Part shown: positions 9,353-17,880 of the stretch, in pieces
How the letters are laid out: every line of letters begins with the position of its first letter
Position numbering within the stretch: position 1 is the first letter of the stretch
Position numbers and translations under genes: made by a program
The notes under the pieces: model-generated
Database searches by the model: none
What the model was told of the DNA's origin: nothing
What the model saw: only the letters and a program-made list of their open reading frames with translations
DNA from: CAYSLC01 sp964431545
GTDB lineage: Bacteria; Desulfobacterota; Desulfobacteria; Desulfobacterales; JAABSP01
Length of the DNA: 26,404 nt
Reading direction: 5' to 3'
NCBI GenBank assembly: GCA_964431545.1
Contig: CAYSLC010000055.1
Span: 1 to 26,404, forward strand

Positions 9353-9528
9353 TATCTATACATTCAGGGAAATCTCCATCGGAACCGGATCGAATCGAAA
9401 GCTGCTCTCATTCCCCGAATTAGGATGCTTTCAGGGGCGTGGGCATTAATCCTGATCAATCCAGGACCAGTGGTTTTGAACCGTCAACCATAAAGGGATG
9501 GCAGAATAATCAAAGAGGAGGGGTCGTC

Positions 9529-12500
9529 ATGACAGCCGGAAAGTGCATTTCCATATCGTTTCAGGTCGTTGTAATGACCGTTTTGACCGTCGTCCTGTTG
9601 AACCCGGTGCCGGCCGGTGCTGCCTTTCTGAATTACGTCGAGAATCAGAATGACGGCTTTGGAATGGGCGGGGCCCAGGCGGCCGTCGCCAGTAATGATG
9701 GAAAGCATATCTACGTCGCCAGCCGGGATGATGACGCCGTGATGGTGTTCAGCCGGAATGCGACCACCGGCGCCTTGACGCACGTGGAGACGAAGGTGGA
9801 TGGGGTGGACGGGGTGGACGGCTTGAATTATGCCTCCGGCATCGCCATCAGTCCGGATGACGCCCATGTTTATGTTACCGGGTTTGCCGACGATGCGGTG
9901 GCGGTGTTCAGCCGGAATACGAGCACGGGCGAGCTGTCTTTTTTAGAGCGACAGAAAGACGGATTCGGGGGGATCACAGGGCTGGACGGTCCGGGTGAAA
10001 TCGCTGTGGGTCCAAATGGAGATTATGTTTATGTACTTGGAATGCATGACAATTCGCTTGTGGTGTTTGAACGTAATTTAACCAACGGCAGACTGGTATT
10101 CCAGAGCGATACGCTTGCATTGATGACGAATACTTTTTGTGAAGATATTCTTTTGAGGTTTTCAGAAGGCCCTAGAAATTTGGCTGTAACACCCGGTGGG
10201 AAAGTGTTGGTAGGATTTTTTGACTGCAACCGGGATAAAAGTACTTATGGGATTAATATTTTTGGGCAATTTATGCCTAGCATATCCGGGGGATTGGTTG
10301 CCAGGCTTGATGAGCAATTCATTTTAAAAGGAAACGAAGCCAGTGATATCGCCATAAGCCCCAATGGCCAATGGGTATATGTTGCAAGCAGCGGCACGCA
10401 CAGCATTTTATGTTATGAGTATGATCCATCTCCAGATCTACCCAAAGAGTCACATTTGAGCTTAATCAAAGAGCAAACGATTCCGACCCTCGGATTGCAG
10501 AACGTCATTTCCCTATCGGTCAGCCCCAATGACGGAAGACTTTTTGCTGCCGGCACTGGAGAAGATACTGTTACGTCGTTTCAAATCAATACGACTGATG
10601 GGAGCATTGATGATATCAAAGTATTGCAAAACGGCGTTGGGAGCGTTGAAGGATTGACGAATGTGAATTATGTGCTGACCACATCGGATAATAGGCATGT
10701 TTATGCCACCTCTCCGACGGATGACGCCATGGTTGCCTTGGACAGCGGCATTCCTACGGGGAGCAGTTTCAGCTATATTGCAGGTTTTGGAAACGCCGGC
10801 GGAATCGAAGGATTGAACGGCGCCAATGCCGTTGCCGTGAGTCCCGATGGAAAACATGTGTATGCCACTGCTGAAAATGATAATGCTCTGGTGCTTTTGA
10901 GCCGAAACAGATTCACCGGGGCCATGACCCATCTGGAAACCTACGATGCATCCACCATTACCGGCTTGAACGGCGCCAGCGCGGTGACCGTGAGCCCGGA
11001 TGGGAACAATGTCTACATGACCGGCACGACGGGTAACACCCTGGTGGTTTTTTCCAGGGACGACGGCACGGGGGCGCTGACTCTCCTGGAGACCCATGAA
11101 GATGGCCTTCTCGGTGTGGACGGTTTACGGCTGCCGGTCGCGGTCGCCGTCAGTCCGGACGGTGGCCATGTCTATGCCGCCGGCGCCTGGGATGATGCGA
11201 TTGCCGTTTTTTCAAGAGATGCCGTGGACGGAAAGCTCACATTCATCGAACACCATGTGGACGGATTGTCCGGCGTGGACGGCCTGGATTATTCCAGCTC
11301 CGTGACCGTCAGCCCGGACAACCTAAATGTTTATGCCACCGGCCGTGTGGATAACGCCGTGGCGGTGTTTTCCCGGGATACAACCACCGGAGCGCTCACC
11401 TTTTCCCAAGTGTTGAAAGATGGAGCTGGCGGCGTTGACGGACTGGACGGCGCCGAGAGCGTGACGCTGAGCCCGGACGGGTTCCATGTCTATGTGGCGG
11501 GGGATGACGACAATGCCCTGGCCGTGTTCAGCAGGGATCCCGGAACCGGCAATCTGACATTCGTCGAGGTGGAAAAAGATGGCCAAACCGGCGTGGACGG
11601 CCTGTCCAGTGTCAGCCATGTGGCGGTGTCGCCGGACGGGCGGTTCGTCTATGCGGCCGGAAGGGGAGACAATTCCGTGGCCGTGTTCAGCCGGGATGCC
11701 GGCACGGGGGAACTGGCCTTTGTTGAAATCCGGGACGACGGTGTCGGCGGCGTGGACGGCCTTGGGGGCGTGAACGCCGTGGCCGTGGCGCCGGATAACG
11801 GTCATGTGTACACCGCCGCCGTGACCGACGATGCCGTGGCGGTCTTCGACACCGCGCCGACCATTACCGGTATCGGGACGGGCCTGGCGGATGATACATA
11901 CGGCATCGGGGAGGCCATCGATATCACCCTCACTTTCTCTGAAGACGTGGCCCTGTCCGGGGGCAGCCTGACGGCGGGGCTCAACAGCGGCGCCGCCATC
12001 TCCATTCCCGCCTTTGCCGCAGACAACATCGCCACCGGGACCTACACCATCTCAGAGGGGGAATCGGCATCGGATCTGGACGTGACCTCCCTGTCCCTTA
12101 CCGCCGGGGCCGTCCTGGAAGACGGGACCGGCAACAACGCCATCCTGACGGTTCCCACCGGCGCCTCCCTGGCCGACAACCACCAGATCGCCGTGGACGG
12201 CGCCGCCCCGTCCCTGCAATCCGTGACATCGGCCACCGCGGACGGCGCATACCGGGCCGGCAACGCCATCGATGTCACCCTGACCTTTGACGAACCGGTG
12301 ACCCTGTCCGGCGGGAATCTCACCGTGACCCTGGACACCGGCGCAACCGTCGCCATCGCCCCGTTCGGGCCTTCGGTCACGGCTTCCGGGACCTACACCG
12401 TGGCGGCCGGGGAGGCCAGCACCGATCTGGACAGCGTATCGGTGGCGCTGGCCGCCGGGGCCGCCCTGACCGACGCCGGGGGCAACGACGCCGGCCTGAC

Positions 12501-15500
12501 CATCCCGGACGGCCAGTCCCTGGCGGACGCCGGCGCCCTCATCGTCGATACGGCGGCGCCTCGGATCACTTCCATCGCCTCATCCACGGCCGACGGACTT
12601 TACGGCCCGGGATCGGCCATCGCCATCACGGTTTCCTTCTCGGAGCCCGTCACCCTGGCCGGCGGCACCCTGGATTTGACCCTGAACGCCGGGACCCAGG
12701 TCTCCATCCCGGCCTTCGGCCCCTCTGATTCAGTCGAGATATTCTATACGGTGGCGGCCGGGGAAAACAGCGCGGATCTGGATGTGACGGCCGTCGCCCT
12801 GAACGGCGGCACGGTCGTAGATGCGGCCGGAAACGGTGCGTCCGTGGCCCTGCCGGCTACGACCATCGCCGACGGGAGCAACATCGTGGTGGACACCACG
12901 CCCCCGGGCGCCCCGGTGCTGTCCGGCGCCACCCCCACCAACGACACGACGCCGGTCTGGACCTGGACCGCCGGCGGGGACGGGATCGGCGTGTTCCGGT
13001 ACAAACTCGATGCCTCGGACCTGAGCACCGGGGCATCCATCACCGCCGACACCTTCTACATGCCCATCGGCACTCTGACGGGGACGCACACCCTCTACGT
13101 CCAGGAACGCGACGGGGCCGGGAACTGGTCCGCGTCCGGAAATTTTCAGATCCTCGTGGACATCACCGCCCCCTCGGCCCCGGTGGTGACCGGACCCTCC
13201 CGAACCAACGACACCACGCCCACCTGGACCTGGACCGCCGGTACCGGCGGGAACGGCACCTTCCGGTTCAAGCTGGACGACGGCAACCTGAGCAGCGGCG
13301 CGGTGGAAACCCCGGATCTTCAGTACACCCCGGCGGCGGCCCTTTCCCAGGGGTCCCACTGGCTCTATGTGCAGGAGCGAGACGATGCCGGAAACTGGTC
13401 CCCGTCCGCCGGGTTCGAGGTCATCGTGGACACCGATGTGCCGGGCGCGCCGGTGGTATCGGGCGCCACGCCCACCAACGATGCCACACCGACCTGGTCC
13501 TGGGTATCGGGGGGCGGCGGCATCGGCATGTACCGGTATAAGGTTGATGTCACCGACCTCACCACCGGCGCCACCGAGACCACGTCCACCACCCACACCC
13601 CGCCCACGGCCCTGACCGACGGCGCCCACACCCTCTACGTCCAGGAGCGCGACGAGGCGGGCAACTGGTCGGCCTCTGGCCGCTTCGTCATCACGGTGGA
13701 CACGGCCCTGCCCGACGCCCCGGTCGTGGCCGGCGACAGCCCCACGCCGGACACCACCCCCACATGGACCTGGACCTCCGGGGGCGGCGGGATCGGAACC
13801 TACCGCTACAGCCTGGATGGTCAGCCGGAGGTGGAGACCCCATCGACCGGCTTCACCCCGGCCTCGGTGCTCTCCGAGGGGCCCCATACCCTGTCGGTGC
13901 GGGAGCTGGACGCGGCCGACAACTGGTCGGCCGTGGGCGAGAAAACCATCGAAGTGGACAGCGGTCTGCCCTGCTCGACGGCCTCGACCCCCCAGGCCGT
14001 GGACGACGCCACCGCCACCTTCACCGTGACCTACACCGCCGGCGACATATACGCCGGAGAGACCTGCGGGTCGGGCACCGGCTCGGGCCTGGACCGGGTG
14101 GAACTCTGGGTCAAGACCCCGTCCGCCGCCGGGTATGAACCGGCCCTGACCGACACCGGCGCCGGCATCGACGGGGCCTTCTCCTACACGGTGGATACAG
14201 ACCAGCAGGGCGGCTACGCCTTCTACACCCGGGCCGTGGACCGGGCCGGCAACGCCGAGACCCAGTCGGCGCCCGACGCCGAGACCGTCTACGCCTCGGC
14301 CTTTTCCGGCTACGCCATCCTGTCCGTGGGCTCCATCTCCGGCCAGGAGGGCCTGGCCTCCCACACCCTGACGGCCAACACCGTGTACAAGCACCTGATC
14401 AACCGGAACTTCGGCCTCATGGGCGACCCGGCCGATCCCCTGGACCACATCAAATACTACAACCCCTACGACGAACCCCAGACCGGCGAGGACGAATACA
14501 CCGGCGGCTACTGGCTGGCCATGCAGCAGGCCGTCACCGGGTGGGCCCTGGACCGGATGCGGGTCCTGCCCGGGCCCCTGTACCTGATTTTCATCGATCA
14601 CGGGTCCCCGGACACCCTGTACCTGACCGGCACCGAGCACCTGCTGCCCCAGGAACTGGACGACTGGCTGTCCACCCTGGAGTCCGGCATGGCGGCGGCG
14701 GGCATCGACGAAGACATCGTCGTGATCCTGGGCACCTGCTTTTCCGGCTCCTTTATCGACGCCCTGTCGGGCCCGGGCCGGATCATCGTGACCAGCACCC
14801 CGGCCGATGAACCGTCTTACCGGGGCCCCCGGGACCCGGGCGGGGTCCGGGACGGGGAGTTTTTCATCACCGCGCTGTTCAACGGCCTGGGCCGGGGCCT
14901 GAATCTGGCCGAGAGTTTTGAAGGCGCCGTGGATCTCACCGAGGCCTTCACCGACAGCGGGTATCCCGAGACCCCGGCCCCGTACTTCGACACGGCCCGT
15001 CAGCATCCCATGCTCGACGACAACGGCGACGGGGTGGGGAGCAACCATTTGGCTTCGGGTGACGGGTCGGCCGCCGGGTGGATGTACCTGGGCCACGGGA
15101 TCGGGGCCCCCGATCCCGTGACCGTGACCGGGGCCGGCGCTGTACCCGACGCGCCCCTGACCACGGCCGCCGAAGCCCTGCTTTGGGCCGAAGTGAGCGA
15201 CCCGTCCCGGGCCGACAGCGTCTGGGTGGAAATCCGGGAGCCCGGTCTGACCCTGGAGGGCGGCGACGTCCAGCAGACCGTGGAACTGGTGGAGCGGCCC
15301 ATGGCCCTGAACGCGGGGACGAACCGTTACGAGGTGTCCTATTACAATTTCACGACGCCGGGGACCTATACCCTCTATTTTTATGTCCGGGACACCGGGG
15401 GGCTCATCTCGCCCTTCCAGCGGGCCTTTGTCCACAAGAGCCTGGCCGGCAACGCCGCCCCCGACCCCTTCCACCTGACCTTGCCGGCCGACGGGGCCGA

Positions 15501-17454
15501 AGTGGCCGCCACCTTTGTGCTGGACTGGGACGACGCCTCGGACCCGGATGGCGATCCCATTACCTACACGGTGCGGATCGCCGCCGGCGACGACCCCGAC
15601 TTTGCCGATCCCGTGGTCGAAATCGAGGGCCTGGAACGGAGCCTGTGCCGGATCGACCAGGCCGAATACGGCCTGGCCGACACCACGGACTATCTGTGGC
15701 AGGTCCTGGCCGTGGACGAATACGGGGCCCGGACCCCCAACCATCCGCCGGTCGCCGGCCAGCCCCATGGGACCTTTTCCACCAACTTCCAGAACCCGGT
15801 CCCGGCCTGGTTCGAGGGCCAAATCTACAACAGCGCCACCGGCCTGCCCGTCAGCGATGTGAGCGTGGAGATCGGCGGGGATGCAACGAGCACCGACGCC
15901 GGGGGATACGTGCTGGACGAGACGACCCCGGGGACCTATTCCCTCACCGTGACTGCCGACGGCTACGACCCGGTGACCCAGGAGGTGGACCTGCCGGCCG
16001 GGGACCTGACCTCCCGCAGCATCGGCCTGGATCCCGCCCAGGCCCCGGCCCCCGCATTCTCGCCGGCGCCGGGGACCTATGCCACGTTCCAGGACGTGAC
16101 CCTGTCGTGCCCCACGGCCGGGGCCGCCATCCGATACACCACGGACGGATCGGATCCCACCGAGACCTCGCCCCGCTACACCGACCCCATCCCGTTGACA
16201 GCCACCACCACGATCAAAGCAAGGGCCTTTGCTGACGGCCTGGGGGCCAGCATCGTCATGACCGGGGTGTTCACCATCGAAGGCACGGTGGCCGCGCCCA
16301 CGTTCGCTCCGGCCGGCGGCACCTTTGTGGAACCCGTGTCTGTCATCCTCTCCTGCGCCACGCCGGACACCACGATCCGTTACACCACCGACGGTTCCGA
16401 TCCAACGGAGGCATCCCCGGCCTATTCGGCCCCCATCGCGGTGTCGGAGACCACCACCCTCCGGGCCCGGGCCTACAGCCCCCAGTCGCCGCCCAGCGAG
16501 GTCGCCGAAGCCGCCTTCACCATCCGGATTGTCGAAGAACTGCCGGCGCCGTCCTTTTCCCCCGAACCGGGCACCTACGTCACGGCCCAGACCGTGTCCA
16601 TGACCTGCGGGATCTCCGATGCGGAAATCCGCTACACCATGGACGGGTCCGAGCCCACCGCCGGGTCGGCGCTCTACACAGGTCCGGTACCCCTGTCGGC
16701 CACCGCCACGGTCAAGGCCCGGGCCTTCAAGACCGGCTGGGAGCCCAGCGCCACGGAAACGGCCCTTTATACCATCACCGGCACGGTGGCGGCCCCGGTC
16801 TTTTCCATCGATCCGGGAACCTACCGATCGGCCCAGGAAGTGAACCTGACCTGCCCCACGGACGGCGCCGCCATCCATTACACCACCGACGGTTCCGATC
16901 CCACGGCCGACTCGCCCATCCTCTCGGCGCCCATCTCCGTGTCAACCACCACGGTCATCAAGGCCATGGCCCGGATGACCGGCTGGGCCGCCTCCGAAAC
17001 CATCACGGGCCAGTACACCATCGTGGGCACGGTGGCCCCCCCGGCCTTCTCCCCCGAACCCGGAACCTTCACCGCGGCCCAGCAGGTCGCCATCACCTGC
17101 GCTACGGCCGGAGCGGTCATCCGGTACACCCTTGACGGCGCCGAGCCCACCGGGACATCACAGATCTACGTGGATCCCATCCCCATCACCCGGCCCACCA
17201 CCGTAAAGGCCCGGGCCTTTCTGGTGGATTCGCTCCCCAGCACGGTGGTCTCGGGACACTTTGCCATCATCCAATCCGGCGACGTTAACGGCGACGGCGA
17301 CGTGGACCTGGGCGATGCGGTCCTGGCATTGCAGATCGCGGCTGGAGTGACGCCCGCTGCGGCGGTTTATGCCGAGGCTGATGTGGATGGAGACGGGAAG
17401 ATCGGGATGGGGGAGGCGTTATTCGCTTTTCAGACGGTCGCGGGGTTTCGATAG
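9529..17454 (+). CDS. giant secreted modular protein: beta-propeller, Ig-like repeats, C13-like peptidase, chitobiase-C repeats, dockerin-like tail
   Basis: The product is 2641 residues from the ATG at 9529. This start has AGAGGAGGGG just upstream and gives a signal peptide (1-31, ending PVPAGA); a longer in-frame start at 9439 lacks both. Domains: lactonase/YVTN-type propeller blades at about 35-770 (repeats of about 53 residues with SPDGxHVYA and AVFSRD-TG). Three Ig-like repeats of about 115 residues follow at 776-1120 (LTLTFSEDVxLSGG type). Four Ig-like repeats of about 90 residues come next at 1121-1478 (TPTWTWTxGGGGxGxxRY, LYVQERDxAGNWS). A caspase-fold peptidase domain resembling C13/legumain lies at about 1594-1845, with His1691 in IDHGSPD and Cys1737 in GTCFSGSF. 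Next are Ig/FnIII-like domains to 2090 and a carboxypeptidase-regulatory-like domain at about 2093-2168. Five chitobiase/hexosaminidase C-terminal-like repeats of about 82 residues follow. The dockerin-like pair of calcium loops is at 2583-2641 (DVNGDGDVDLGDA, DVDGDGKIGMGEA). Likely extracellular or surface-bound; substrate unknown. Paralogue of the next gene. Confidence 0.85.
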   Translation: MTAGKCISISFQVVVMTVLTVVLLNPVPAGAAFLNYVENQNDGFGMGGAQAAVASNDGKHIYVASRDDDAVMVFSRNATTGALTHVETKVDGVDGVDGLNYASGIAISPDDAHVYVTGFADDAVAVFSRNTSTGELSFLERQKDGFGGITGLDGPGEIAVGPNGDYVYVLGMHDNSLVVFERNLTNGRLVFQSDTLALMTNTFCEDILLRFSEGPRNLAVTPGGKVLVGFFDCNRDKSTYGINIFGQFMPSISGGLVARLDEQFILKGNEASDIAISPNGQWVYVASSGTHSILCYEYDPSPDLPKESHLSLIKEQTIPTLGLQNVISLSVSPNDGRLFAAGTGEDTVTSFQINTTDGSIDDIKVLQNGVGSVEGLTNVNYVLTTSDNRHVYATSPTDDAMVALDSGIPTGSSFSYIAGFGNAGGIEGLNGANAVAVSPDGKHVYATAENDNALVLLSRNRFTGAMTHLETYDASTITGLNGASAVTVSPDGNNVYMTGTTGNTLVVFSRDDGTGALTLLETHEDGLLGVDGLRLPVAVAVSPDGGHVYAAGAWDDAIAVFSRDAVDGKLTFIEHHVDGLSGVDGLDYSSSVTVSPDNLNVYATGRVDNAVAVFSRDTTTGALTFSQVLKDGAGGVDGLDGAESVTLSPDGFHVYVAGDDDNALAVFSRDPGTGNLTFVEVEKDGQTGVDGLSSVSHVAVSPDGRFVYAAGRGDNSVAVFSRDAGTGELAFVEIRDDGVGGVDGLGGVNAVAVAPDNGHVYTAAVTDDAVAVFDTAPTITGIGTGLADDTYGIGEAIDITLTFSEDVALSGGSLTAGLNSGAAISIPAFAADNIATGTYTISEGESASDLDVTSLSLTAGAVLEDGTGNNAILTVPTGASLADNHQIAVDGAAPSLQSVTSATADGAYRAGNAIDVTLTFDEPVTLSGGNLTVTLDTGATVAIAPFGPSVTASGTYTVAAGEASTDLDSVSVALAAGAALTDAGGNDAGLTIPDGQSLADAGALIVDTAAPRITSIASSTADGLYGPGSAIAITVSFSEPVTLAGGTLDLTLNAGTQVSIPAFGPSDSVEIFYTVAAGENSADLDVTAVALNGGTVVDAAGNGASVALPATTIADGSNIVVDTTPPGAPVLSGATPTNDTTPVWTWTAGGDGIGVFRYKLDASDLSTGASITADTFYMPIGTLTGTHTLYVQERDGAGNWSASGNFQILVDITAPSAPVVTGPSRTNDTTPTWTWTAGTGGNGTFRFKLDDGNLSSGAVETPDLQYTPAAALSQGSHWLYVQERDDAGNWSPSAGFEVIVDTDVPGAPVVSGATPTNDATPTWSWVSGGGGIGMYRYKVDVTDLTTGATETTSTTHTPPTALTDGAHTLYVQERDEAGNWSASGRFVITVDTALPDAPVVAGDSPTPDTTPTWTWTSGGGGIGTYRYSLDGQPEVETPSTGFTPASVLSEGPHTLSVRELDAADNWSAVGEKTIEVDSGLPCSTASTPQAVDDATATFTVTYTAGDIYAGETCGSGTGSGLDRVELWVKTPSAAGYEPALTDTGAGIDGAFSYTVDTDQQGGYAFYTRAVDRAGNAETQSAPDAETVYASAFSGYAILSVGSISGQEGLASHTLTANTVYKHLINRNFGLMGDPADPLDHIKYYNPYDEPQTGEDEYTGGYWLAMQQAVTGWALDRMRVLPGPLYLIFIDHGSPDTLYLTGTEHLLPQELDDWLSTLESGMAAAGIDEDIVVILGTCFSGSFIDALSGPGRIIVTSTPADEPSYRGPRDPGGVRDGEFFITALFNGLGRGLNLAESFEGAVDLTEAFTDSGYPETPAPYFDTARQHPMLDDNGDGVGSNHLASGDGSAAGWMYLGHGIGAPDPVTVTGAGAVPDAPLTTAAEALLWAEVSDPSRADSVWVEIREPGLTLEGGDVQQTVELVERPMALNAGTNRYEVSYYNFTTPGTYTLYFYVRDTGGLISPFQRAFVHKSLAGNAAPDPFHLTLPADGAEVAATFVLDWDDASDPDGDPITYTVRIAAGDDPDFADPVVEIEGLERSLCRIDQAEYGLADTTDYLWQVLAVDEYGARTPNHPPVAGQPHGTFSTNFQNPVPAWFEGQIYNSATGLPVSDVSVEIGGDATSTDAGGYVLDETTPGTYSLTVTADGYDPVTQEVDLPAGDLTSRSIGLDPAQAPAPAFSPAPGTYATFQDVTLSCPTAGAAIRYTTDGSDPTETSPRYTDPIPLTATTTIKARAFADGLGASIVMTGVFTIEGTVAAPTFAPAGGTFVEPVSVILSCATPDTTIRYTTDGSDPTEASPAYSAPIAVSETTTLRARAYSPQSPPSEVAEAAFTIRIVEELPAPSFSPEPGTYVTAQTVSMTCGISDAEIRYTMDGSEPTAGSALYTGPVPLSATATVKARAFKTGWEPSATETALYTITGTVAAPVFSIDPGTYRSAQEVNLTCPTDGAAIHYTTDGSDPTADSPILSAPISVSTTTVIKAMARMTGWAASETITGQYTIVGTVAPPAFSPEPGTFTAAQQVAITCATAGAVIRYTLDGAEPTGTSQIYVDPIPITRPTTVKARAFLVDSLPSTVVSGHFAIIQSGDVNGDGDVDLGDAVLALQIAAGVTPAAAVYAEADVDGDGKIGMGEALFAFQTVAGFR
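14308..16029 (+). repeat. paralogous block, copy 1 (C13-like domain through carboxypeptidase-regulatory-like domain)
   Basis: This block aligns without any net insertion or deletion to 22036-23757 at a constant offset of 7728 bases. Within it, 14419-14813 (395 bp) and 15670-15821 (152 bp) are identical to the second copy by eye. Neighbouring stretches carry many synonymous and amino-acid differences. Confidence 0.9.
16030..17268 (+). repeat. five tandem chitobiase/hexosaminidase-C-like repeats, absent from the paralogue
   Basis: The repeats begin with an AFSPxPGTY-like segment and contain IRYTTDGSDPT. Corresponding Phe codons are at 16057, 16303, 16555, 16801 and 17047, giving periods of 246, 252, 246 and 246 bases. 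Against the paralogue this region is an insertion of 1230 bp between SIGL and IIQxGDVNGDG, equal to five units of 246. Confidence 0.85.
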
Positions 17455-17485
17455 ACGTTGCTGGTCTCGGGACGAAATGTCCTAT

Positions 17486-17524
17486 CTTCGATCCTGGAAA
17501 ACCCGATGTTTTCCAGGATCGAAG
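17486..17524 (+). terminator. 17-bp perfect hairpin downstream of the first giant gene
   Basis: CTTCGATCCTGGAAAAC (17486-17502) pairs perfectly with 17508-17524 across a 5-base loop, 32 bases after the stop codon. There is no T-tract, so it is not a textbook Rho-independent terminator. It may act as an mRNA 3' end stabiliser, a pause or termination aid, or a small palindromic repeat. Confidence 0.5.
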
Positions 17525-17535
17525 TTCGGTAACCC

Positions 17536-17576
17536 CAACGGGATGTGACTCCGTTGTCCTTCCGTAACCGGACAAC
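17536..17576 (+). other. overlapping alternative hairpins in the intergenic region
   Basis: CAACGG (17536-17541) can pair with CCGTTG (17551-17556), and GTTGTCC (17553-17559) can pair with GGACAAC (17570-17576). The two stems share bases and exclude each other, the geometry of a switchable structure. The rest of the intergenic stretch (17455-17880) shows no gene. I could not match a known riboswitch class. Confidence 0.3.
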
Positions 17577-17696
17577 CGCGAAGCTGAGGCTGAACTATGG
17601 GGGAACACTATGGCGATGCAGGCCCGTCTGGAGATGGGGCAAATCATAGGCCTTTTGTGGTGGGGTTCGCGGAAATAATTTAAAATCTATTCAAAG

Positions 17697-17718
17697 TGTA
17701 ACCGTTTTGTAACCGCAT
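17697..17718 (+). promoter_or_regulatory. 11-bp-spaced direct repeat, candidate OmpR/PhoB-type regulator site
   Basis: TGTAACCG occurs at 17697-17704 and again at 17708-17715, exactly 11 bp apart (one helical turn). This is the arrangement recognised by OmpR/PhoB-family response regulators, whose Pho-box half-sites also begin with TGT(A/C)A. It lies about 165 bases upstream of the second giant gene. A further GTAACC is found at 17563. The link to a regulator is inference. Confidence 0.33.
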
Positions 17719-17880
17719 ATATGGTAAAAACTATTTGAGACGGATTGTTCTCTTGCTGAAGAGTGTCTCAGCCCCTGCTTTTTAATGCTTTCGTGGTGAT
17801 GACGACCGTGGTCCATTCAGAATTAGGGTTTAATCCTAAAAATTATGTTTTTTTAAATACAACAATAAGGATGTGAACCG

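Larger units (their letters stand above)
9091..9528. other. divergent intergenic region between tpsA and the first giant gene
   Basis: The stretch is 438 bases and AT-rich in its centre. It holds the tpsA ribosome-binding site (9095-9100) and candidate promoter at the left, the MITE-like element at 9253-9352, and the ribosome-binding site of the right-hand gene (AGAGGAGGGG ending near 9523). The segment 9361-9500 has no gene or clear motif that I can recognise. Confidence 0.7.

Noticed and set aside
10800..11860. Regularly spaced similar sequences resembling an array
   Set aside because: The period of about 157 bases follows codons of propeller blades and the copies differ at many sites; this is a protein repeat, not CRISPR.
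12730..16878. Antisense open frame of 1382 codons opposite the first giant gene
   Set aside because: It mirrors GC-biased codons of the plus-strand gene and is low-complexity (Gly, Arg, Val, His-rich). It has no recognisable domain, and the plus strand encodes clear domains across the same span.
17530..17640. Possible riboswitch (cyclic-di-GMP-like) in the intergenic region
   Set aside because: I could not align it to the conserved core of GEMM, cobalamin or TPP classes, and it lies over 240 bases before the next start codon.
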